Shown here: in pieces, positions 8,061 through 16,860 of the stretch
Layout of the letters: each line of letters opens with the position of its first letter
How positions within the stretch are numbered: the stretch's first letter is position 1
From: Rugamonas violacea
Lineage (GTDB): Bacteria > Pseudomonadota > Gammaproteobacteria > Burkholderiales > Burkholderiaceae_D
Direction: 5' to 3'
NCBI RefSeq assembly: GCF_016461825.1
Contig: NZ_JAEMNU010000016.1
Span: 8,352 to 44,175 of the forward strand
Length of the DNA: 35,824 nucleotides
The notes under the pieces: model-generated
Told to the model about the DNA's origin: nothing
The model's database searches: none
What the model saw: the letters and a program-made list of their open reading frames with translations, nothing else
Program-made: the position numbers and the translations under genes

Positions 8061-8232
8061 CCACGGCGGGGGGGCGGCACTTGTTGGCCATTGCCGGGCC
8101 CGCTTGCATGGACTAACTCTGCGGACTGGTCGATTTCAATCTAAGCAAATGACTAAAGGTTCGTTTGGTTTATAACGATGGGATGCGAATATTCGGCCTT
8201 ATAAGTCGAAAATGTAATAAGAGGGAGCATCC

Positions 8233-9096
8233 ATGTCAGCAGCAGCACTTGCGGTTCCGGCCAAAACGCGCGGCGCCCCGTTCCGGGTCATGCCGGGTTT
8301 CCGCCTGTCGCTGGGCTTCACCATCTTCTATCTGGCGCTGATCGTGCTCATCCCTCTGTCGGCGGTGTTTTTGAAGACCTTCACCATGACCTGGCCGGCG
8401 TTCTGGGCGGCCGTCACCTCGGAGCGCGTGATGGCCTCCTACCGGCTGACCTTCGGCGCCTCGCTGATCGGCGCCAGCATCAACGTGGTGTTCGGCGGCG
8501 TCGTCGCCTGGGTGCTGGTGCGCTACGAATTCCCCGGCAAGCGCATCATCGACGCGCTGGTCGACCTGCCGTTCGCCCTGCCCACCGCCGTCGCCGGCAT
8601 CACGCTGACCGCGCTGTACTCGTCGAACGGCTGGTTCGGCCGCTTCCTCGAAGGCACGCTGGGCCTGAAGGTGGCCTTCACCCCGCTCGGCGTGGTGGTG
8701 GCGCTGACCTTCATCGGCCTGCCCTTCGTGGTGCGCACCGTGCAACCGGTGCTCGAGGACGCCGAGCGCGAGCTCGAGGAGGCCGCCGCCAGCCTGGGCG
8801 CCAACGCCCTGCAAACCTTCGTGCGGGTGGTGTTCCCGACCATCCTGCCGTCCTTGATGACCGGCTTCGCGCTGGCCTTCGCCCGCGCCACCGGCGAGTA
8901 CGGCTCGGTGATCTTCATCGCCGGCAACATGCCGATGGTGTCGGAGATCACGCCGCTGTTCATCATCACCAAGCTCGAGCAGTACGACTACGCCGGCGCC
9001 ACCGCCATCGCCGTGGTGATGCTGCTGGTGTCCTTCGTGTTGTTGTTGACGATTAATCTGCTGCAGGCCTGGGCCCGCGGCAAGTCGGGGAAATAA
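8233..9096 (+). CDS. cysT: Sulfate/thiosulfate ABC transporter permease CysT
   Basis: The 287-residue permease (CysT/CysU, TIGR02139) has a cytoplasmic leader, about six membrane helices and the BPD_transp_1 domain. The EAA loop that docks the ATPase reads [23 protein letters not shown] (about 178-200), and [18 protein letters not shown] is characteristic. It forms the channel with CysW. ATG 8233 follows AGAGGGAGC. cysW begins 4 bases after the stop, so translation is likely coupled. No sulfate-binding protein gene directly precedes it; sbp lies upstream beyond two unrelated genes. Confidence 0.94.
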   Translation: MSAAALAVPAKTRGAPFRVMPGFRLSLGFTIFYLALIVLIPLSAVFLKTFTMTWPAFWAAVTSERVMASYRLTFGASLIGASINVVFGGVVAWVLVRYEFPGKRIIDALVDLPFALPTAVAGITLTALYSSNGWFGRFLEGTLGLKVAFTPLGVVVALTFIGLPFVVRTVQPVLEDAERELEEAAASLGANALQTFVRVVFPTILPSLMTGFALAFARATGEYGSVIFIAGNMPMVSEITPLFIITKLEQYDYAGATAIAVVMLLVSFVLLLTINLLQAWARGKSGK

Positions 9097-9100
9097 GAAG

Positions 9101-10018
9101 ATGAGTGCTGTCCTGAACCCTGTTGTCGCCGCCGCGCCGGCGGCCCGCCGTGGCGAGCTGCCGTCCGCCCCCGCCGCGCTGGAACCGCTGTGGGTGCGCG
9201 GCGTGTTGATCGGCGTCGCGCTGACCTTCCTGACCCTGTTCCTGTTCGTGCCGCTGGTGGCCGTCTTCGCCGAGGCCTTCAAAAAGGGCTGGGAAGCGTA
9301 TCTGGCGGCGATCACCGAGGCCGACGCCATCTCGGCCATCAAGCTGACCCTGCTGACGGCCGTCATCGCCGTGCCGCTCAACCTGGTGTTCGGCGTCGCC
9401 GCCTCGTGGTGCATCGCCAAGTTCGAGTTCCGCGGCAAGAGCATTTTGCTGACCCTGATCGACCTGCCGTTCTCCGTCTCGCCGGTGATCTCCGGCCTGA
9501 TCTATGTGCTGATGTTCGGCGCCCAGGGCTGGTTCGGCCCCTGGTTGCAGGAGCACGACATCAAGATCCTGTTCGCCGTGCCGGGCATCGTGCTGGCCAC
9601 CGTGTTCGTCACCTTCCCCTTCGTCGCGCGCGAGCTGATCCCGCTGATGCAGGCCCAGGGCAGCGAGGAGGAGGAGGCCGCCATCGTGCTGGGCGCCTCG
9701 GGCTGGAACACCTTCCGCCGCGTCACCCTGCCGAACATCAAATGGGGCCTGCTGTACGGGGTGATCTTGTGCAACGCCCGCGCCATGGGCGAGTTCGGCG
9801 CCGTCTCGGTGGTGTCCGGCCACATCCGCGGCGAGACCAACACCGTGCCGCTGCAGGTGGAAATCCTCTACAACGAATACAACTTCGCGGCCGCCTTCGC
9901 GGTGGCGTCGCTGCTGGCCCTGCTGGCCCTGGTGACCTTGGCGCTGAAGTCCTTTATCTCTTGGCGCCTGAATGAATCGATCGCCGACGATTCCGCCTTA
10001 CGTTCCACGGAGCACTGA
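9101..10018 (+). CDS. cysW: Sulfate/thiosulfate ABC transporter permease CysW
   Basis: The second permease has 305 residues. About 30 Ala/Pro-rich residues precede six helices. [21 protein letters not shown] is the CysW signature region, and the EAA loop is [20 protein letters not shown]. The [18 protein letters not shown] segment near the end is also typical. It pairs with CysT in the inner membrane. It lies between cysT (4-base gap) and cysA (2-base gap) in one operon. Confidence 0.95.
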   Translation: MSAVLNPVVAAAPAARRGELPSAPAALEPLWVRGVLIGVALTFLTLFLFVPLVAVFAEAFKKGWEAYLAAITEADAISAIKLTLLTAVIAVPLNLVFGVAASWCIAKFEFRGKSILLTLIDLPFSVSPVISGLIYVLMFGAQGWFGPWLQEHDIKILFAVPGIVLATVFVTFPFVARELIPLMQAQGSEEEEAAIVLGASGWNTFRRVTLPNIKWGLLYGVILCNARAMGEFGAVSVVSGHIRGETNTVPLQVEILYNEYNFAAAFAVASLLALLALVTLALKSFISWRLNESIADDSALRSTEH

Positions 10019-10020
10019 TC

Positions 10021-11091
<1,071 letters not shown>

Positions 11092-11266
11092 GGCCGCCGC
11101 CCCGGGCTTGGGCGCCGCCCCCCGGCGCCCGCCAGCAGATCCATCCCGCCAGATGCCGGCCGCCGAGGCCGCCGGCGCGGGGACCTGCGCGCCGACGTTG
11201 CGCCATGACGGTTGCTCACGACGTCGCGTTCCCAACCCATACGCCCTCGGGCAGCAAGGACTCATC

Positions 11267-12199
11267 ATGAATTTTCAGCAACTGCGCTCCATCCGCGAAG
11301 CCGCCCGCCGCGGCTACAACCTGACCGAGGTGGCCAACGCCCTGTTCACCTCGCAGCCGGGGGTGAGCCGGCAGATCCGCGAGCTGGAGGACGAGTTGGG
11401 CGTCGTCATCTTCGAGCGCAACGGCAAGCGCCTGACCGGCCTGACCGACCCCGGCAAGGGCATCCTGAAGATCATCGACCGCCTGCTGGTCGAGGCGGAA
11501 AACCTGCAGCAGGCCAGCCAGGAGTACACCGGCCAGAACAGCGGCACCTTGAGCGTGGCGGCCACCCACACCCAGGCCCGCTACGCCCTGCCGAAGGTGG
11601 TGCAGTCGTTCCGCAGCGCCTTCCCCGAGGTGCGCATCGCGCTGCAGCAGAGCGCGCCCGAGCACATCGCCGAGTGGGTCCTGTCGGGCAAGACCGACAT
11701 CGGCATCGCCACCGAGGGCCTGTCGCAGTTCCCCGACCTGGTGTCCTTCCCCTGCTACCGCTGGAGCCACCTGATCGTCGTGCCGGACGGCCACCCGCTG
11801 CTGGCGCGCTCGCCGATCCGCCTGGAGGACCTGGCCGAGTTCCCGCTGATCACCTACGACATCGGCTTCACCGGCCGCGGCCACATCGACGCCGCTTTCG
11901 CCAAGGCCGACGTCAAGCCCGACATCGTGCTGACGGCGATGGATTCGGACGTCATCAAGCAGTACGTCGCGCTGGGCATGGGCGTCGGCATCGTCGCCTC
12001 GATGGCCTTCGACCACGGCCGCGACAAGGGCTTGCGCGCGGTCGAGGCCTCGCACCTGTTCGCCGCCAACACCACCCGGCTGGCGGTGCGCAAGGGCGCC
12101 TACCTGCGCTCCTACGCCTACCACTTCATCCAGCAGTTCGCGCCGGACCTGACCCGCGCCGAGATCGACGCGGCGCTGGCCGGCGGCGAGCAGTCCTGA
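11267..12199 (+). CDS. cysB: CysB-like LysR family regulator
   Basis: The 310-residue protein starts MNFQQLRSIREAARRGYNLT and has the LysR winged helix with SQPGVSRQIRELEDELG (about 28-44), close to CysB and Cbl. The effector domain (about 90-300) includes ATHTQARYALP, the strand that in CysB binds sulfate or acetylserine. CysB proteins activate sulfate uptake and cysteine synthesis when sulfur is scarce. The frame opens at 11108, but ATG 11267 gives the family start. Its place after cysTWA supports control of this locus. It could equally be a Cbl- or SsuR-type paralogue, so the symbol is provisional. Confidence 0.85.
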   Translation: MNFQQLRSIREAARRGYNLTEVANALFTSQPGVSRQIRELEDELGVVIFERNGKRLTGLTDPGKGILKIIDRLLVEAENLQQASQEYTGQNSGTLSVAATHTQARYALPKVVQSFRSAFPEVRIALQQSAPEHIAEWVLSGKTDIGIATEGLSQFPDLVSFPCYRWSHLIVVPDGHPLLARSPIRLEDLAEFPLITYDIGFTGRGHIDAAFAKADVKPDIVLTAMDSDVIKQYVALGMGVGIVASMAFDHGRDKGLRAVEASHLFAANTTRLAVRKGAYLRSYAYHFIQQFAPDLTRAEIDAALAGGEQS

Positions 12200-12445
12200 G
12201 GCGTTTGCGGGCCGGTCTTGATGCCGGCCAAGCCCGCGCTGGTTTTCCCCGCCTTGCCGGGCGACTGTGGCGGCTGTAGAACAGTATAAATATTTTTTTC
12301 CTCCCGTTATGAAAGTGCCCATATACTGAGTAAAAATGCGGCAGCGCGGCCAGTTTGCGCGGCGCCGCGACCAGGCATAGGTAATCGTGCCAAGCTAGCA
12401 AGGTCCAGGATTGAAGACGCTGGTTTTTACTCTGGGGAGTGCGAC

Positions 12446-14167
12446 ATGGGCATCGGTAACTGGAAGATCGGCGCGCGGCTGGGCGCCGGCTTGGGCGTCT
12501 CATTGTTGTTCATGGTGGGCATTTCGGCGGTCGGCATCGGCAACCTCGGCAAGCTCAACGCCGGCACCGAGGACCTGGCCAGCGACAAGGTGCCCAAGGT
12601 GATCCTGGCCTACGAGGCCATCGGCGGCGTCAACGACATCGCCCGCGCCATGCGCAACGCCATGCTGTCGACCGATCCGGCCACCGTCAAGAAGGAGCTG
12701 GAACGGGTCGACAGCCGCAAGGGCGAGATCAACAGCAAACTCGAACAGCTGGCCAAGCTGGTGGCCGACGACAGCGACGCCGACAGCAAGAAATTCTTCA
12801 ACGCCGTGTTGGCGGCGCGCGACAAATACCTGGTGGTGCAAACGGCGTTCATCGCCATGTCGGCCGACGAGGCCAAGCGGGCCGACGCCGTGACATATCT
12901 GCTGAGCACGGTGCGCAAGGAGCAGACCGCCTACCTGAACTCGCTGGGCGAGCTGGTCAAGTTCCAGACCGCCGCCATCGCCCAGGCCAACAGCGACGCC
13001 GAGGCGGCCTATGCCAGCGCGCGCAACATGATGCTGCTGCTGACGGTGATCGCCGCCGGCTTGGCCGCGCTGGTGGTGTGGTGGGTCACGCGCAGCATCA
13101 CCAGCCCGCTCAACCGCGCCGTCGGCATGGCCCAGGCGGTGGCCGGCGGCGACCTGACCATGCGCATGGAATGCACCAGCACCGACGAGACCGGCCAGCT
13201 GCTGCGCGCCCTGATCGACATGAACGACAGCCTGGCGCGCACCGTCGGCCAGGTGCGTTCGGGCACGGACACCATCGCCACCGCCTCCAACGAGATCGCC
13301 AGCGGCAACCTGGACTTGTCCAGCCGCACCGAGCAGCAGGCCTCCAGCCTGGAGGAGACCGCCTCGTCGATGGAGGAGCTGACCTCGACCGTCACACAGA
13401 ACGCCGAGAACGCGCGCCAGGCCACCAAGCTGGTGGTGGCGGCGTCCGAGTTCGCCGTCAAGGGCGGCCAGGTGGTGGGCCAGGTGGTCACCACGATGGG
13501 CGCCATCAAGGACAGCTCCAGCAAGATCGTCGACATCATCGGCGTGATCGACGGCATCGCCTTCCAAACGAATATTTTGGCACTCAACGCGGCCGTCGAG
13601 GCGGCCCGCGCCGGCGAGCAGGGCAGGGGGTTTGCCGTGGTCGCCTCCGAGGTGCGCAACCTGGCGCAACGCTCGGCCAGCGCGGCCAAGGAAATCAAGG
13701 AGTTGATCGGCCGTTCGGTCGAGACGGTCGACGCCGGCGCCCGCCTGGTCGACGAGGCCGGCGCGACGATGGACGGCATCGTCACCGCCGTCAAGCAGGT
13801 GGCCGACATCATGACCGAGATCAGCGCCGCCAGCACCGAGCAGAGTTCCGGCATCGCCCAGGTCAACCAGGCGATCGTGCAGATCGACGACGTGACGCAA
13901 CAAAACGCCGCCCTGGTCGAGCAGGCCGCCGCCGCCGCGCAAAACATGCGCGACCAGGCCGACCTGCTGACCCAGGCGGTCAGCGTGTTCAAACTGGCCG
14001 GCCAGCCGTCCCGTCACGAGTCGCCGGCGAAGAAGGCGGCGCCGGCCAAGTTGCTGCCGCAAGCCAAAGCGGCGCCGACGCCGGCCAAGGCGGCCAAGCC
14101 GGCGCCCGCCAAGCGGCTGTCCGGCACGGCGGCCGGCGGCAAGGACGAGGCCTGGGAAGAGTTCTGA
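12446..14167 (+). CDS. Methyl-accepting chemotaxis protein
   Basis: The 573-residue transducer has TM1 (about 12-33), a periplasmic four-helix-bundle-like sensor (about 34-192), TM2 (about 193-213), a HAMP domain (about 214-268) and a cytoplasmic coiled coil. The hairpin tip that contacts CheA/CheW runs from about 373 to 404 and includes [20 protein letters not shown]. After the coiled coil comes a tether of about 60 residues rich in Ala, Pro and Lys. The chain ends AWEEF, matching the xWxxF pentapeptide that docks CheR and CheB. Ligand is unknown. No other che genes are nearby. ATG 12446 follows GGGGAGTGCGAC. Confidence 0.92.
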   Translation: MGIGNWKIGARLGAGLGVSLLFMVGISAVGIGNLGKLNAGTEDLASDKVPKVILAYEAIGGVNDIARAMRNAMLSTDPATVKKELERVDSRKGEINSKLEQLAKLVADDSDADSKKFFNAVLAARDKYLVVQTAFIAMSADEAKRADAVTYLLSTVRKEQTAYLNSLGELVKFQTAAIAQANSDAEAAYASARNMMLLLTVIAAGLAALVVWWVTRSITSPLNRAVGMAQAVAGGDLTMRMECTSTDETGQLLRALIDMNDSLARTVGQVRSGTDTIATASNEIASGNLDLSSRTEQQASSLEETASSMEELTSTVTQNAENARQATKLVVAASEFAVKGGQVVGQVVTTMGAIKDSSSKIVDIIGVIDGIAFQTNILALNAAVEAARAGEQGRGFAVVASEVRNLAQRSASAAKEIKELIGRSVETVDAGARLVDEAGATMDGIVTAVKQVADIMTEISAASTEQSSGIAQVNQAIVQIDDVTQQNAALVEQAAAAAQNMRDQADLLTQAVSVFKLAGQPSRHESPAKKAAPAKLLPQAKAAPTPAKAAKPAPAKRLSGTAAGGKDEAWEEF

Positions 14168-14260
14168 TTCCAGCCAGGATGGCGAGAGAGGGGGCCGGGC
14201 CGCGTCACGCGCCCCGGCCGATGGTCCGTCCGGCAGGCCGAGCCGGGCCGGCTGAAGCGG

Positions 14261-15067
14261 CTAGGGCGCCGGCCCGGCCACGGCCTTGTTCAGATAGCTC
14301 TCGAAGCGGCCGTCGGCGAAGGCCTGGCGCGCCGCCTTGCGGTAGCGTTCGACCAGGCCGGCCGGCGCCAGCGGCGAGAAGACGCCGTGCAGTTCGGCGC
14401 CGGGCTCCGGCAGCGGCAGCAGTTTCAGGCGCAGTTCGTCGCGCGCCGCGTAGTAGCGGGCGCTGGCGCAGTTAGAGAAGTAGACGCCGTCGAGGCGGCC
14501 CAGTTTCAGCTTGCCCAAATTCTGCTTTTCCCAGTCGACCCCGCCCACCACGTCATATTGGATGCGCGCATCGCGCATGAACGGCGGCAGCGCGGCGCCG
14601 ACCACCCAGCCTATCGTCATGTCGGCCAGGTCGGCGGCCGAGCGCAGCGTGTTCAGGCGGTGGCCCGGCAGCGCCGCGACGCAGGGTTCGAACTTGATGT
14701 AGACGGCCTCGTCGAACTGGATGCCGGCGCGGTCGCGCTCGGCCGTGTGGGCCAGGATGGGGCTGAATAGCACCTGGCCGTTGGCCAGGCTGTGTTCCAG
14801 CCGGGCCACGGTGAGCGGACGCTGCCACTGGAAGCGCACGCCCATGCGAGGGGCGATCTCGCGGTCGAAAAAGTCGATCAGCGCGCCCTCCGGTCCGTCC
14901 TTGCCGGCAACAACATAGGGCGCGAAGGTGAACACGCCCGCAGTGACCAGCTCGCCTGTCGGCGCCTGCGCCTGCGCGGCCGTGGTCGCGAGCAACGTCA
15001 GGCCGGCGCCAAGGCGGCCGGCGTGGCCAAGGAGGCGACACTGGGCTCGCGGGTTGATGCGGTCCAT
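14261..15067 (-). CDS. Periplasmic solute-binding protein, family 3 type
   Basis: The 268-residue protein has a signal-like N-terminus (about 1-35, ending TTAAQAQA). It then resembles the amino-acid-type extracellular binding proteins (PF00497): GVFTFAPYVVAGKDGPEGAL opens the domain and FDEAVYIKFEPCVAALPGH is the hinge region. No permease or ATPase gene adjoins, so it may be an orphan receptor or act with distant partners; the chemotaxis protein beside it is convergent. The start lies exactly where a foreign Rhs remnant begins, so the first residues (MDRIN) and the upstream promoter may derive from that insertion. No better start codon is visible. Confidence 0.7.
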   Translation of the reverse strand: MDRINPRAQCRLLGHAGRLGAGLTLLATTAAQAQAPTGELVTAGVFTFAPYVVAGKDGPEGALIDFFDREIAPRMGVRFQWQRPLTVARLEHSLANGQVLFSPILAHTAERDRAGIQFDEAVYIKFEPCVAALPGHRLNTLRSAADLADMTIGWVVGAALPPFMRDARIQYDVVGGVDWEKQNLGKLKLGRLDGVYFSNCASARYYAARDELRLKLLPLPEPGAELHGVFSPLAPAGLVERYRKAARQAFADGRFESYLNKAVAGPAP

Positions 15068-15379
15068 AGCGTGCTCGACCCGATCGCCTCGCGCAGCCGG
15101 ACCACTGCCGCCATGGATACGGTCGAAGGTGCGCGTGTGATCGCCTCTGGCGGGCGGGACCTGTCACCGGCTCAGCGGGTCGCGTTGGCTGCGGGCGAGA
15201 GCGGGGCAAAACTTTCGGGTGCTCATGCGGAAACGACCTTGCTCAACCATGCGGCCCAGAACGGATTAGCACCGACCAGGATGTCGGTGTCGCGGAATAT
15301 TTGTCCTGCCTGTAAGGAATCGATCGAAAAGGCGGGCGGTATGCTGACGAGCCCCACTACTGTAATTTGGCCGAGGTAA
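15068..15379 (+). pseudogene. Deaminase-like toxin tip of an Rhs/polymorphic toxin, detached
   Basis: The frame from about 15068 (VLDPIASRSRTTAAM) to the stop at 15379 resembles C-terminal toxin domains of Rhs proteins. It holds the zinc-deaminase pattern: GAHAE (His codon 15224, Glu two codons later) and CPAC (Cys codons 15302 and 15311), with LTSPTTVIWP at the end. Known relatives act on nucleic acid bases (YwqJ-, SCP1.201- or Pput_2613-type groups); I cannot choose between them. There is no Rhs core, secretion signal or PAAR domain upstream: the sequence to the left belongs to a binding-protein gene on the other strand. An ATG at 15113 would give 88 residues with the motifs intact. Confidence 0.6.
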
Positions 15380-15993
15380 TGCATATGTATAGCTTTGATG
15401 AACCCACACTAGTCGGCGAGCTCGCCACTCTCTCTCCACCGCAGCAGGTTGCATTTGCTGCGGCGGCCGCATCCCGCCAGCTCAACAGTTATGAATGGTA
15501 TGCGCGCCGGTTTCAGCCGGCGGCGTTGCCGCGTCCACGCGAAATCGCCACAGCGCTTTGGCAGGCCTTGCAGGCGGGCACGACCGAGCCAAACAGCTTG
15601 TCCGAGCTGCTAGAGGAAGTGATGGGCTTGCTGCCAGAAGAAAGTGACGACTGGATCGTCTGCCATTCGCTCGCGGAAGACGCTCTGTCGTCGCTGGCAT
15701 ATGCGCTGCGCGCGCTGCTGCAAGCCGATCCACAGGAGGCAGCATGGGCTGCGCGGCGCGGTTACGAGGCGGTCGACCAGGCGGCCATCCGCGCGCTGGA
15801 GGTACAGCCCGGATCTCCGGAGACGGAACTGGCTATCCGCTGCCACCCGTTGGTGCAACGGGAGCTGGAACGGCAGCGCCGCGACCTAGCTTTCCTCGCG
15901 GCCCATGCCGGCCCTGATGCTGTGCTAGCGATGCGCAATCTGGCTGCGGCTGAGCCGTCACTGAGCGGCGCAGAACTGGCGCTGCTGGCTTGA
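15379..15993 (+). CDS. DUF416 (YjaG-like) protein, putative immunity protein
   Basis: The 204-residue protein is probably cytosolic and helical. LATLSPPQQVAFAAAAASRQ, then LPRPREIATALWQAL and later DDWIVCHSLAEDALSSLAYAL, follow the DUF416 pattern of E. coli YjaG (remembered, not searched). Its ATG overlaps the toxin stop codon as TAATG, so the two were translated together. That arrangement is standard for toxin-immunity pairs, and it is the main reason for calling it an immunity protein. A TTG four codons upstream is a possible alternative start. It is intact, and its stop codon is followed directly by the Rhs core fragment. The function of DUF416 itself is not established. Confidence 0.65.
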   Translation: MHMYSFDEPTLVGELATLSPPQQVAFAAAAASRQLNSYEWYARRFQPAALPRPREIATALWQALQAGTTEPNSLSELLEEVMGLLPEESDDWIVCHSLAEDALSSLAYALRALLQADPQEAAWAARRGYEAVDQAAIRALEVQPGSPETELAIRCHPLVQRELERQRRDLAFLAAHAGPDAVLAMRNLAAAEPSLSGAELALLA

Positions 15994-16799
15994 CACGCAG
16001 GGGGGATGGCTACAATGCCAACGATCAGTTGAGCACGCTAACGTATCCCCGTTCTGGCAAGGTTGTCAGCTATGCGCCGGACGTGCTGGGGCGCCCAACA
16101 CAAGCTTCCAATTACCTGACGGCGATTGACTACTGGCCGTCAGGACAGATCAAGCGCCTAACATACGGGAATGGCACGGCCGCCGACTACGGCCAGAACG
16201 AGCGCATGTGGCCGAGTTCCTTCGTGGTGCAAAAGGGTGCCGCGCGCTATCTGAGCACCACGTATGGCTATGACGGCACCGGCAATCTCGGCAGCATCCT
16301 CGACACCGTCGACAGCGGCTTGAATCGGACTCTGGGGTATGACGGCATCAACCGCCTGATCACGGCGGACGGGCCCTGGGGCGCAGGAGCCATCGCTTAT
16401 GACGGCGTCGGCAACATCATCCGGCAGGCGTTCGGTGGCAGTAGTTGGAATTACAGCTATGACAGCAGCAACCGCCTGAACTCTATCAGCGGCAACCAGA
16501 GCTTGTCGTTTACCTATGACGCTTACGGGAATATCACCACCACGCGCGGCAGTACCTTCACCTACGATGGCGCGCCCAACCTGCGCTGCGTGAATTGCAG
16601 TGACAGCACCAGAAAGATCGAATACGCCTACGACGGCCGCAACCGTCGCATAGCGGTCACCAAGGCTGGCATAAAGACGTATGAAATGTATAGCGCTCAA
16701 GGCAACCTAATGGTGGAGTACACGCCGTCGCAGCAGAACCGGCTGGTCGAGTACATCTATGTGGGTGATAAGCGCGTGGCGCAGCGGGTCACGCCCTGA
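15994..16799 (+). pseudogene. Rhs YD-repeat core fragment, truncated at both ends
   Basis: About 268 codons stay open and read as tandem YD repeats: YDGTGNLGSI, YDGINRLITADG, YDGVGNIIRQ, YDSSNRLNSISG, YDAYGNITTT, YDGRNRRIAVT. These build the toxin-enclosing shell of Rhs proteins. The fragment begins in mid-repeat (GYNANDQL) right after the DUF416 stop codon and ends after YVGDKRVAQRVTP, just before the point where Rhs proteins normally continue into HTDALGSP, the RHS core box and the toxin tip. There is no ATG near the beginning. It is therefore a displaced core remnant, not a working gene. The frame has not yet gathered stop codons, which suggests fairly recent decay or exchange. Confidence 0.8.
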
Positions 16800-16820
16800 G
16801 TGGCGACTGTGCGGAGGATA

Positions 16821-16852
16821 GGGCAGCAGGGCGCGCGCGGCGCCCGTTGCCC
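16821..16852. terminator. Candidate bidirectional hairpin between convergent units
   Basis: GGGCA pairs with TGCCC and, inside it, GGGCGC with GCGCCC, in the 61-base gap between the Rhs fragment and the 3' end of the TonB receptor gene. There is no T run on either side, so termination efficiency is doubtful. Confidence 0.35.
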
Positions 16853-16860
16853 GCAGGAGG

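Larger units (their letters stand above)
7895..8232. other. Intergenic region between the peroxiredoxin gene and cysT
   Basis: This 338-base gap holds, in order, the peroxiredoxin terminator (7916-7943), palindromic repeat copy 2 (7960-8060), and an AT-richer stretch from about 8130 to 8220 that is the likely promoter and activator region of cysTWA, including CTTATAAG near 8198-8205. No coding sequence is supported. Confidence 0.6.

Noticed and set aside
11110..11130. Hairpin GGGCGCCG/CGGCGCCC after cysA
   Set aside because: A good stem but no T run follows, so it cannot be called a terminator; it is likely chance in GC-rich sequence.
12218..12262. Possible fourth copy of the palindromic repeat (ATGCCGGCCAAGCCC)
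   Set aside because: Only the first 15 bases resemble the repeat; the palindromic core is missing.
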